The translations under genes were made by a program, and so were the position numbers. Shown here piece by piece: positions 1-6,462 of a stretch of DNA of 10,715 nucleotides. The DNA is from DATBFX01 sp036558305 (GTDB taxonomy: Bacteria > Chloroflexota > Chloroflexia > Thermomicrobiales > UBA6265): the NCBI GenBank assembly GCA_036558305.1, contig DATBFX010000270.1:1-10715 (forward strand). The letters are read 5' to 3'. The notes below the pieces were generated by a model that saw only the letters and a program-made list of their open reading frames with translations, had not been told where the DNA came from and made no database searches. Within the stretch, counting starts at the first letter, position 1; each line of letters starts with the position of its first letter.

Positions 1-810
1 CAGGAGGACGTAGAGGAACCGCTCGTCGACCTTGAGCATCTCGATGAATTCCATGATGCCGCGGTTGGCGATGTTCAACTCGCCGTCGAAGCGGTAGGCG
101 CGGGGATCGCTCTCCGTCCCGACCTCACCGATCGTCGAGAGGTCGATGCCGCCGACGAGCTCGGAGATGTCCTGGGACTTGGGATCGGACGGGGTGAAGG
201 TGCCGATGCCGCGCCGCGTCTTCTCCGAGAAGACGATCCGCTCGACCCGGACGTCTTCGGCCCGTCCATCGTAGTCGTGTTCCAGCATGTAGCGGCACTT
301 GGGGCAGAGTTCGCCTTCGATGTAGATCCCGTACTCCTGCTCGACGTCGGCGCGCAGGTCGTGGGGACTCAGGTGGAGCGGTTCCTCGTGCATCGGGCAG
401 CCGACGATGGCGTAGACCCCGCCCTCGTCGGTGCGGGTGTAGCGTTCGAGACCCCGCTTGAGCATGGCGACGATCGTCGACTTGCCGCCGCCGACCGGAC
501 CCATCAGGAGCAGGATGCGCTTGCGGACTTCCAGGCGTTGGGCCGCGGAGTGGAAGTACTCGACGATCTGGTCGAGGGCCGGGTCGATGCCGAACAGCTC
601 GTCGGCGAAGAAGGCGTACTGGCGCTGACCGCTCGCCTCGCCCGTCACGCCGGCATCGACGATCATGTCGAAAATCCGGGCGTGGGCCAAGCGGGCAGTC
701 CGCGGGTCTTGCCGCACCAGGTCGAAGTACTCGGCGAAGGTGCCCGACCAGGCGAGCCGTTTCTCTTCGGCGCGGAATTGCTCAAGACGTTGGATGATGT
801 CGAGTCCCAT
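1..810 (-). CDS. prkA: PrkA-type AAA+ protein (serine protein kinase family), N-terminal 270 residues, C-terminus outside window
   Basis: Reading the minus strand from the ATG at 810 gives 270 uninterrupted codons to base 1, so the gene runs off the left edge. The protein starts MGLDIIQRLEQF. It has a P-loop GPVGGGKST at residues 104-112, a CPMHEEPLHL stretch at 139-148, a CPKC pair at 169-172, and a RRGIGTFTPSDPKSQDISEL block at 199-218 followed by GELNIANRG. These are hallmarks of PrkA/YeaG. Family members are about 630-690 residues long, with an AAA+ domain first and a kinase-like domain last. Only the AAA+ part is visible, so the kinase-like region cannot be judged. The family is cytoplasmic and tied to starvation, stationary-phase or sporulation responses, and is often followed by YhbH/YeaH and SpoVR genes, which would lie beyond base 1. 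A modest ribosome site, AGAGGT, lies 6 bases before the start. The gene is transcribed away from the oxidoreductase pair. Identification is firm; role in this organism is inferred. Confidence 0.93.
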   Translation of the reverse strand, partial: MGLDIIQRLEQFRAEEKRLAWSGTFAEYFDLVRQDPRTARLAHARIFDMIVDAGVTGEASGQRQYAFFADELFGIDPALDQIVEYFHSAAQRLEVRKRILLLMGPVGGGKSTIVAMLKRGLERYTRTDEGGVYAIVGCPMHEEPLHLSPHDLRADVEQEYGIYIEGELCPKCRYMLEHDYDGRAEDVRVERIVFSEKTRRGIGTFTPSDPKSQDISELVGGIDLSTIGEVGTESDPRAYRFDGELNIANRGIMEFIEMLKVDERFLYVLL

Positions 811-1032
811 CTGTGTACCTCTGAACGATCTGGGCCGGCCGGCGAAATCACGGGTGCGGAGCGAACGTGCGGAAAACGGAGAGGCGGGACCCGAAGCAGA
901 GCCGGAACCGAGGTCGGACGGCGAATGGGTGACGGACTCGTGAGGCCGGCGCCTCTGATTCCGTCAACGCATTTTCCCGGCCGCCGGTTTTGTCGATCGA
1001 GGCGGGGAGACCGCGGATCTGGGTTTGTTGTT

Positions 1033-1085
1033 GGGGTAGCTACAGGGTGGTCGGGTAACCGCAAGCTACCCCGACGCAGGCGGGG
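1033..1085 (+). promoter_or_regulatory. Overlapping, mutually exclusive inverted repeats in the leader region
   Basis: GGGGTAGCT at 1033-1041 is perfectly complementary to AGCTACCCC at 1064-1072, leaving a 22-base loop in which GGT (1049-1051) and ACC (1058-1060) can pair further. The CCCCG at 1069-1073, which contributes four bases to that stem, can instead pair with CGGGG at 1081-1085. The two hairpins therefore exclude each other. No T-tract follows either one, and the element is about 300 bases upstream of the oxidoreductase start. An operator, an RNA switch or a chance feature of GC-rich DNA are all possible. Confidence 0.3.
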
Positions 1086-1226
1086 ATAAGACGGTCGACC
1101 GCGACGTCCAACGTGTTGGTTGGCAGTCTAGGTGATGTCGCCCGCTTCGACAAGACGATTCTGCGGCTCTGCCGTTCTTGGCCGTCACGGCCGGGGAGCA
1201 GTTCGGCGAGCACGCCGAGCGATGCC

Positions 1227-1256
1227 TTGCCGGTTGGCGACGGCCGGAGATAGACT
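1227..1256 (+). promoter_or_regulatory. Weak sigma-70-like promoter candidate for the oxidoreductase pair
   Basis: TTGCCG (1227-1232) and TAGACT (1251-1256) are separated by 18 bases. Three of six and four of six bases match the standard -35 and -10 boxes. Transcription would start near 1263, giving a leader of about 120 bases before the ATG at 1385. It is the best pair I could find by eye in this spacer, but chance matches of this quality are common. Confidence 0.2.
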
Positions 1257-1384
1257 GGCCGCGGCCCTCGGGGTCACGTCCGTTCCCTTGTCCGCCGTTG
1301 TCCGTGGTTTGATGATGAGATCGCCGGTCGCTCAGTCGGCGGTGACCGGAGTGTCCGCCTTGAGGGGCCGCCAGGGGAGGGGAG

Positions 1385-2353
1385 ATGCGCGTCGGGATTT
1401 GCGGGGCCGGTGTCGCGGCGCAGGGCCACGCCAGGGGTTACGCGGCGCAACCCGGCGTCGAGATCGCGGTCGTCGTCGATCCGCAGCTGGGCAAGGCCGA
1501 GCGGCTGGCCGGGGAGTACGGGGCGGTTGCGAGCGGGGCGATCGAGGCGCTGCTGGGACCGGAGATCGACGCCGTCAGCATCTGCACGCCGACGCCGACC
1601 CACGCCGAACTGGCGATCGCGGCGATGCGGGCGGGCAAGCACGTCTTGTGCGAGAAACCGATCGCGCGGACAGTTCCCGAAGCGGAACGGATGGTGGCAG
1701 CGGCGGCGGCGGCGGGCGTCGTCTTCACCGTCGGCCACGTCGCGCGATTCGAGGAGGACCACCGGCGGGCGCAGGAGATCGTCGCGCGTGGCGACATCGG
1801 GCGCCTGCGGATGGCGTCGCAATCGATCACGGGTGCACACCCGGACCTGACGACGCGCGGTTGGTTCGCCGAGGCCGCGGAGAGCGGCGGCCCGGTGCTG
1901 GACCTGGCGATCCACAGTTTCGACTACCTGCTCTGGTTGTTCCGGGATCGGGTGGTCCGCGTCTCTGCCGTCGGGGTGCGGAAGAAGATTCCGGTTCACG
2001 GATACGCCCTGGTGACGCTGCGGTTCGCGAACGGAGGGATCGGACTGGTCGAGGTCAGTTGGCTCCACCCGAGGAAGCAAGGACTGCTCGTCCGCAACGA
2101 ACTGTTCGGGACCGAGGGCCGGTTGTATTGGGACTACGATGCGATCGCGGCGCTTCGGGTTGTGAAGGACGACGGCCGGCACGATTACACGCTGATTCCC
2201 GATGGCTGGAGTGTCCAAACGGCGGGGTTCGTGCGGAGCATCCGCGAGGGGGGCACGCCGCTGGTGTCCGGGCAGGAAGCGCTCGAGGCGTTACGCGTCG
2301 GGTTGGCGGCGTTGCAGTCGCTGGAAACCGGGAAGGCGGTGTCGTTGCCATGA
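1385..2353 (+). CDS. Gfo/Idh/MocA family NAD(P)-dependent oxidoreductase (first of a pair)
   Basis: 322 residues, the usual length for this family of sugar, polyol and inositol dehydrogenases. The N-terminal Rossmann domain opens with MRVGICGAGVAAQGHA, a GxGxxx(A/G) loop at residues 7-12. An acidic residue, D32, ends the second strand, which usually favours NAD over NADP. GKHVLCEKPIA at 84-94 carries the family lysine, K91. D173 and H177 in VLDLAIHSFD supply the rest of the expected Lys-Asp-His catalytic set. The C-terminal half is the alpha/beta substrate domain. The start is supported by GGAGG at 1376-1380, four bases before the ATG. The stop overlaps the next gene's start by four bases (ATGA), so the two are translationally coupled. 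Homology within the family does not fix the substrate, and I see no neighbouring kinase or isomerase that would narrow it. Confidence 0.92.
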   Translation: MRVGICGAGVAAQGHARGYAAQPGVEIAVVVDPQLGKAERLAGEYGAVASGAIEALLGPEIDAVSICTPTPTHAELAIAAMRAGKHVLCEKPIARTVPEAERMVAAAAAAGVVFTVGHVARFEEDHRRAQEIVARGDIGRLRMASQSITGAHPDLTTRGWFAEAAESGGPVLDLAIHSFDYLLWLFRDRVVRVSAVGVRKKIPVHGYALVTLRFANGGIGLVEVSWLHPRKQGLLVRNELFGTEGRLYWDYDAIAALRVVKDDGRHDYTLIPDGWSVQTAGFVRSIREGGTPLVSGQEALEALRVGLAALQSLETGKAVSLP

Positions 2354-3414
2354 GTGCCACGAGCAGGAAGGGAGCGGAGTCGATCCGGGTCGGCCTCCTG
2401 AGCTACGCGCACGTCGGTCACGCCGTGGCGTACTCGGCGGCACTGAAGCGGATCGACGGCGTCGAGTTCGTGGCGATCTACGACGAGGATGAGGAGCGCG
2501 GACGGGCGATGGCGAGTCGCTTCGACGTGCCCGAGTATCACGCGGACGCCGCGGCGGTGATCGGGCGCGGCGACATCCAGGCGGTCGTCGTCTGTAGCCC
2601 GACCGCCGACCACGCCTCGCTGGTGATCGCCGCCGCCGAGGCCGGGAAACACATCCTCTGCGAGAAACCGATCGCCACCCGCGTCGAGGATGCCAATGCG
2701 ATGATCGCGGCCTGCGAGGCGGCAGGAGTGCAGTTGCACATCCCGTTCGTGCTCCGATTCTTGCCGATGGCGCAGCGGACCAAGCAGATGGTCGCGGCGG
2801 GCGAGATCGGGGAGATCTACGGGATGATGGGCGGCAACCGCGGCATCCCGCCGCTCCCTCCTGCCTATCCCGGTTGGATCACCGATCCCAAGGAGGCGGG
2901 TGGTGGGGCGCTGATCGACCACTCGGTGCACGTCACGGACGCGATGCGCTTCATCACGGGTGCAGAGGCGACGCGCGTTTTTGCGGAATGCGGGACGCTC
3001 TTCCGGGAAGAGTTGCGCGTGGACGACGCGGCGATCCTGCTGGTGACCTTCGACGACGAGATCGCAGCCAGCATCGATCCGAGCTGGTGCATCCCGAAGG
3101 GGAATCCGTACCACTACGACTTCTACCTGCGGATCCTTGGCGCAGACGGCGTGATCGCGATCGACGAGACGCGGAGCGCGCTCCAGGTGACGCGGCCGGG
3201 CAAGGAGGGGCGGAGTTTCGTGCTTGAGGGGTTCGGAGCGGATGCCAACCTGGAGGTGGTGCGGCATTTCGTCCGCTGCGTCCGTGAGGGCGAGCAGTTG
3301 CCACCGGCCGCGAGCGGCGTGGACGGGTTGCGGGCGTTGGAAATCGCGCTGGCCGGGTACGAGTCGGCGCGGACGGGGCAACCGGTGATGCTTGGCGGGG
3401 TGGTGGCATCGTAG
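2350..3414 (+). CDS. Gfo/Idh/MocA family oxidoreductase with atypical cofactor loop (second of a pair)
   Basis: 354 residues from the ATG inside the ATGA overlap with the preceding gene. The same frame stays open far upstream, but that part is a shadow of gene one; family similarity begins at SIRVGLLSYA. The GKHILCEKPIA block at 99-109 carries K106, and D190 and H194 in LIDHSVHVTD complete the catalytic set, so it is likely active. The usual GxGxxG loop is replaced by GLLSYAHVGHA (15-25), seen in some members of the superfamily. D45 at the end of the second strand suggests NAD. It is a paralogue, not a duplicate, of the first gene: the shared blocks are conserved but the C-terminal halves differ. 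The TAG stop at 3412-3414 lies within the start of an inverted-repeat element, so the last residues may have been set by its arrival. Substrate unknown. A distant GGAAGG (2331-2336) is a poor ribosome site, so coupling probably drives translation. Confidence 0.9.
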   Translation: MSATSRKGAESIRVGLLSYAHVGHAVAYSAALKRIDGVEFVAIYDEDEERGRAMASRFDVPEYHADAAAVIGRGDIQAVVVCSPTADHASLVIAAAEAGKHILCEKPIATRVEDANAMIAACEAAGVQLHIPFVLRFLPMAQRTKQMVAAGEIGEIYGMMGGNRGIPPLPPAYPGWITDPKEAGGGALIDHSVHVTDAMRFITGAEATRVFAECGTLFREELRVDDAAILLVTFDDEIAASIDPSWCIPKGNPYHYDFYLRILGADGVIAIDETRSALQVTRPGKEGRSFVLEGFGADANLEVVRHFVRCVREGEQLPPAASGVDGLRALEIALAGYESARTGQPVMLGGVVAS

Positions 3415-3500
3415 GGGCGGACCGCCGTGTCCGCCCGGCCACGATTGCGCGTGCATACAAGGGCGGACAGCGCCCAAAGGGCACCCGGTCCGCCCCTACG
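3410..3500. repeat. 91-bp intergenic inverted-repeat element (BIME/REP-like) with four alternating 8-mers
   Basis: The outer arms, 3410-3424 and 3486-3500, are perfect 15-base inverted repeats starting CGTAGGGGCGGACCG. Inside them, TGTCCGCCC (3428-3436) pairs with GGGCGGACA (3461-3469). The 8-mer GGGCGGAC therefore occurs four times in alternating orientation, at 3415-3422 (+), 3429-3436 (-), 3461-3468 (+) and 3488-3495 (-). The element can fold as two small hairpins or as one long one. There is no open reading frame of note and no clear target duplication. It resembles dispersed GTAGGGGC-type repeats I recall from Chloroflexota and other high-GC genomes, but only one copy of this sequence is in the window. 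It starts inside the last codons of the second oxidoreductase. Confidence 0.8.
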
Positions 3501-3540
3501 GAAATCCGCTGGTGGTTCGTACGGCGGCGTCTACGAGCGG

Positions 3541-3577
3541 TGCCGTCGTCGCCGGCAGCACACCGGAGACGACGGCA
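3541..3577. terminator. GC-rich hairpin between convergent genes, probable bidirectional transcription stop
   Basis: TGCCGTCGTC (3541-3550) is perfectly complementary to GACGACGGCA (3568-3577). Inside, CCGG (3552-3555) pairs with CCGG (3563-3566) around a 7-base loop. The hairpin starts 12 bases past the stop codon of the binding protein gene on the minus strand, and faces the oxidoreductases on the plus strand. No T-tract follows on either strand, so it is not a classical intrinsic terminator. It may act with Rho or protect 3' ends. Confidence 0.5.
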
Positions 3578-3588
3578 GACGAGAGCAA

Positions 3589-5247
3589 CTACTTGACTTC
3601 TACCGTCCAGAGTTGGAACCAGTCCTCAGGGGGGTTGACGAAGCCCTGGACGCGCGACGAGAGCGCGAGGGGGGCGCGGTCGTAGGTGATGGCGATGAAG
3701 GGCGCGTCGTCGTGGATGATCTGCTGGGCCTGCTGGTAGAGGGCCTTGCGCTTCTCGTCGTCGTGCTCGGCGGCGGCCTGGTCGAAGAGCTGGTCGACGT
3801 CGGGGTTGCTGTAGTAGCCGGAGTTGGTGCCGTTGGGCGACTGGTACTTGGAGTGGGCGATCAACTGCACCCAGTAGTCGGCGCTCATGCCCCACCCCAG
3901 TTGGAGACCCGCGTGCTCGGGCGGTAGGCCCTCGGCCCAGGCGTGCATGTAGGTCACCCATTCCATCTTTTCTTGCTTCATGTTGACGCCGACTTCGGCC
4001 CACTGCTGCTGCATGCGGGCGACCACGGCGTCGCCGTATTGCCCGTACTCGGCGACGCGGAAGGTCACGTCGACGCCGTCGGGGTAACCGGCCTGCTTGA
4101 CCAGCGCCTTGGCCTGATCGGGATCGTAGCCGTAGCCCTTGAAGTTGGGGTCGTAGGCGTTGCAGCCGGGCGGGATGATGCCGTTGGCGACCGTCTGGCT
4201 GCCGTTGGCGAGGTCGTCGACGATGGCCTGGCGATCGAACCCCATGTTCATCGCCTGGCGGATCTCCTTCTTGGCGGTCACGTCGTTCTTGAGGTTGAGG
4301 TACCAGTAGTTGACGTAGGGACCGTTGTTCATCGAGATGGTGAAGCCGCTGTCGGTAAGATCCTGGAGGTTGTCGGGAGGGATCCAGAGCATCATGTCGG
4401 TCTCGCCGGCCTTGAGGGCGGAGATGGCGGCCTGCGAATCGCCGATGATGCGGTAGATCACCTTGTCGAGTTTGGCCGTGTCCGGTCCCCAGTAGCCGGC
4501 GAAGCGCTCGATCGTCGTGCTCTCGCCCTCTTTCCGCTCGGCCAGTTTGAAGCGACCGGTGCCCGCCGGGTTCTGCGCGAAACCGTCGTTGCCGTACTTC
4601 TTGACCGCCTCGGCGGAGACCATCAAGGGTTCGCCGTAGCTCTGGTTTTGCATCCGCAAGAACTCGGCGAAGGGGGTCTTGAGTTTCATCTCGACGGTGT
4701 AGTCGTCTTTCACGGTGATGGTGTCGAGGGCCTGGAAGGCGTAGAAGGAGAAGGAGTTGGCGCGCGGGTAGTAATACTGGAAATCGCGGTCCCAGATGCG
4801 GCGGACGTTGAACTCGACGACGGAGGCGTTGAAGTCGGTCCCGTCGTGGAACTTGACGCCCTGGCGCAGGTGGAAGGTGTAGGTCAGCTTGTCCTCGGAG
4901 ATGTCCCAGCTTTCGGCCAGGCACGGTTCCAACTCGGGGAAGGTGCTGGCCGGGTCGTCGAGTTTCTCGCGCGACAGCCCCTCGAACATCTGGAGGGTGT
5001 GCTTGTAGGTGTCCCAGCCGCCGGTGGCGTGGGGGTCGAAGATGTCGGGAGCGGTCGGCACGCTCATGATCAGGGTACCGTTGCCGCCCTCGTTGCGGTC
5101 CCGCGCCGACAGCACCCGCACCCGGCCGCCGGCCGCGCTCGCCGTCGCCTGGCCGATGCCGCCGAGCAGGGCCGCCGCGCCGGTGGCCGCCGTGCCTTTG
5201 AGGACGCCACGCCGAGAGAGTTTCCGCGCCACGATGTCGTCTGCCAT
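3589..5247 (-). CDS. Peptide-type ABC transporter substrate-binding protein, family 5, Tat-exported
   Basis: 552 residues from the ATG at 5247. The N-terminus has a twin-arginine signal, SRRGVLK at residues 11-17, then a hydrophobic segment (AATGAAALLGGIG) and a small-residue stretch ATASAAGG. There is no lipobox cysteine, so it is probably folded in the cytoplasm and exported by Tat. The mature part reads as an SBP_bac_5 (DppA/OppA) protein: SVPTAPDIFDPHAT near the start, then LAESWDISEDKLTYTFHLRQ, VKFHDGTDF, and a closing AQQIIHDDAPFIAI. Length is normal. The frame stays open to an ATG at 5364, but those 39 extra residues are translated from an inverted repeat and read PLPLRRGRGRGWGL, so I reject them. 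GAGGGG 7 bases before the chosen ATG supports 5247. It is the last gene of the importer cluster and should capture the ligand outside the membrane. Family 5 also includes nickel, opine and glutathione binders, so the ligand is unknown. Confidence 0.92.
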   Translation of the reverse strand: MADDIVARKLSRRGVLKGTAATGAAALLGGIGQATASAAGGRVRVLSARDRNEGGNGTLIMSVPTAPDIFDPHATGGWDTYKHTLQMFEGLSREKLDDPASTFPELEPCLAESWDISEDKLTYTFHLRQGVKFHDGTDFNASVVEFNVRRIWDRDFQYYYPRANSFSFYAFQALDTITVKDDYTVEMKLKTPFAEFLRMQNQSYGEPLMVSAEAVKKYGNDGFAQNPAGTGRFKLAERKEGESTTIERFAGYWGPDTAKLDKVIYRIIGDSQAAISALKAGETDMMLWIPPDNLQDLTDSGFTISMNNGPYVNYWYLNLKNDVTAKKEIRQAMNMGFDRQAIVDDLANGSQTVANGIIPPGCNAYDPNFKGYGYDPDQAKALVKQAGYPDGVDVTFRVAEYGQYGDAVVARMQQQWAEVGVNMKQEKMEWVTYMHAWAEGLPPEHAGLQLGWGMSADYWVQLIAHSKYQSPNGTNSGYYSNPDVDQLFDQAAAEHDDEKRKALYQQAQQIIHDDAPFIAITYDRAPLALSSRVQGFVNPPEDWFQLWTVEVK

Positions 5248-5261
5248 GGTCGTTCCCCTCA

Positions 5262-5407
5262 GCCCCCACCCCCGGCCCCTCCCCCTGCGTAGGGGGAGGG
5301 GAGACGAACGTGAGAGCGGTGCCTCGATCGAGACGCCGATGTTTCGGAACACTGCCCGGTTCATGCTCCCCTCCCCCTACGCAGGGGGAGGGGCCGGGGG
5401 TGGGGGC
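5262..5407. repeat. 146-bp element with perfect 42-bp inverted arms, inserted between ATPase and binding-protein genes
   Basis: Arms at 5262-5303 and 5366-5407 are perfect reverse complements over 42 bases, with a 62-base spacer. Each arm is itself a hairpin: CCCCTCCCCCT and AGGGGGAGGGG pair over 11 bases around GCGT (5276-5301) or ACGC (5368-5393). The arms also contain CCCCCACCCCCGGCCCC and its complement. Such C-tract repeats are common in intergenic DNA of several high-GC phyla. Without the element the gap between the ATPase stop and the binding-protein start would be about 40 bases instead of 186, so it probably entered an existing operon. It could stop transcription partly or protect the downstream mRNA, either of which would alter the binding protein's level relative to the membrane subunits. 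Confidence 0.88.
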
Positions 5408-5433
5408 CCTGCTCCCTGTGCCAACCTCCTCTC

Positions 5434-6462
5434 CTAACTCCCATTCCCGGCGCCGGGTGTCGAGCCCGGATAGAGATGGCACGCCACCTGGCGGCCGGGG
5501 CCCTGCGCGGCGAGTACCGGTTCGACGGTGTTGCAGACGTCCATCGCGTAGGGGCAGCGGGTGTGGAAGCGGCAACCGCGCGGCGGGTTGAGCGGGCTGG
5601 GGACGTCGCCGGCGAGGACGATGCGCTCGCGCTGCTTGCCGACTTCGGGGACGAGGACGGCCGACATCAGCGCCTTGGTGTAGGGGTGGAGCGGGTCGGC
5701 GTGCATCGCTTCGCTCGGGCCCGATTCGACGATCTTGCCAAGGTACATCACGAGCGTGGTGTCGCAGAAGTACTCGACCACGTTCAGGTTGTGGCTGACG
5801 AAGAGGTAGGTCAGACCGAGATCGCGTTTGAGGTCGTTGAGGAGGTTGAGGATCTGCGCCTGGACCGAGACGTCGAGGGACGAGGTCGGTTCGTCGAGGA
5901 CGACGAACGACGGTTCGAGCGCCAGCGCCCGCGCGATACCGATCCGTTGCCGTTGCCCGCCGGAGAATTCGTGCGGATACCGCTCCGCCATCGCCGGCGG
6001 GAGACCGACCAGTCCCAGCAACTCTCGCGCCCGTTGTGTCGCCGTGGCGCGGGACGCCTTCTTGTGGATGACGAGCGGACGGGCGACGATCTCGCCGGCG
6101 GTGCGGCGCGGATTGAGCGAGGAGTGCGGGTCCTGGAAGACGATCTGCATCTGGTGCCGCAGCCGGCGCAACTCTCCGCTCTTCAACCGCGTCACGTCCG
6201 CGCCGGCGAAGCGGACGTCGCCGGCGGTCGGCTCGATGAGCCGTAGGAGGAGCCGTGCGACGGTGCTTTTGCCGCAGCCGCTCTCGCCGACCAGGCCGAC
6301 GGTGGTGCCCGGTGCGATGCCGAACGAGACACCGTCGACGGCACGGACGGCCGCGACCTGGCGGGAGAAGATCGTGCCGGCGGTGATCGGGAAGTGCTTG
6401 ACGAGGTCGCGCACCTCGACGAGCGGTGGGGTTTGGGAACCCGTGACCGGTGCGGCGACCAT
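5434..6462 (-). CDS. Peptide ABC transporter ATP-binding protein, DppF/OppF type
   Basis: 342 residues. All nucleotide-binding motifs are present: Walker A GESGCGKST (59-67), Q-loop FQDPHSSLNP (109-118), signature FSGGQRQR (166-173), Walker B VVLDEPTSSLD (187-197) and the switch histidine in VSHN (H224). The C-terminal oligopeptide-transporter tail is intact, with HPYTKAL (259-265) and four cysteines (C297, C303, C310, C328) in the CRFHTRC...C pattern. In related transporters such cysteines can hold an iron-sulfur cluster; whether they do here is unknown. The protein should sit on the inner face of the membrane as one of two ATPases driving import. The ATG shares one base with the preceding gene's TGA (TGATG), and GGAGGAGG inside the end of that gene gives a strong ribosome site, so the two ATPases are tightly coupled. 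Confidence 0.95.
   Translation of the reverse strand: MVAAPVTGSQTPPLVEVRDLVKHFPITAGTIFSRQVAAVRAVDGVSFGIAPGTTVGLVGESGCGKSTVARLLLRLIEPTAGDVRFAGADVTRLKSGELRRLRHQMQIVFQDPHSSLNPRRTAGEIVARPLVIHKKASRATATQRARELLGLVGLPPAMAERYPHEFSGGQRQRIGIARALALEPSFVVLDEPTSSLDVSVQAQILNLLNDLKRDLGLTYLFVSHNLNVVEYFCDTTLVMYLGKIVESGPSEAMHADPLHPYTKALMSAVLVPEVGKQRERIVLAGDVPSPLNPPRGCRFHTRCPYAMDVCNTVEPVLAAQGPGRQVACHLYPGSTPGAGNGS

Larger units (their letters stand above)
811..1384. other. 574-bp divergent intergenic region without a supported gene
   Basis: This spacer lies between the divergent starts of the PrkA gene (minus) and the first oxidoreductase (plus). Open frames crossing it have no recognisable domain and are unbroken extensions or shadows of neighbouring frames, so I call no gene. 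It should hold both promoters. On the plus strand, TTGCCG at 1227-1232 and TAGACT at 1251-1256 with an 18-base spacer is the best sigma-70-like pair I found, but it is weak. I found no -35/-10 pair for PrkA; a lone TTGACG-like box on the minus strand near 970 has no fitting -10. Short GC hairpins occur at 1180-1192 and 1204-1217, and a longer one at 1033-1072. Nothing else is recognisable. Confidence 0.6.

Noticed and set aside
1041..1072. A T-box-like stretch, AGGGTGG followed by ACCGC, upstream of the oxidoreductases
   Set aside because: The conserved core is broken by a seven-base insertion, no T-tract terminator follows, and the downstream genes are not amino-acid or tRNA-charging genes.
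277..1089. A 270-codon plus-strand frame over the left end
   Set aside because: It lies antisense to the clearly coding PrkA gene, has no recognisable domain, and its tail crosses the spacer.
1132..2349. Open frame upstream of and continuous with the second oxidoreductase
   Set aside because: It is arginine/glycine-rich shadow sequence overlapping the first oxidoreductase in another frame; family similarity begins only after 2350.
3410..3500. CRISPR array or IS remnant reading of the repeated GGGCGGAC units
   Set aside because: The units alternate in orientation and have no regular spacers, and there is no transposase frame, so a REP/BIME-like element fits better.
3943..5292. A 449-codon plus-strand frame antisense to the binding protein
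   Set aside because: It is valine/glycine-rich shadow sequence opposite a complete SBP_bac_5 gene.
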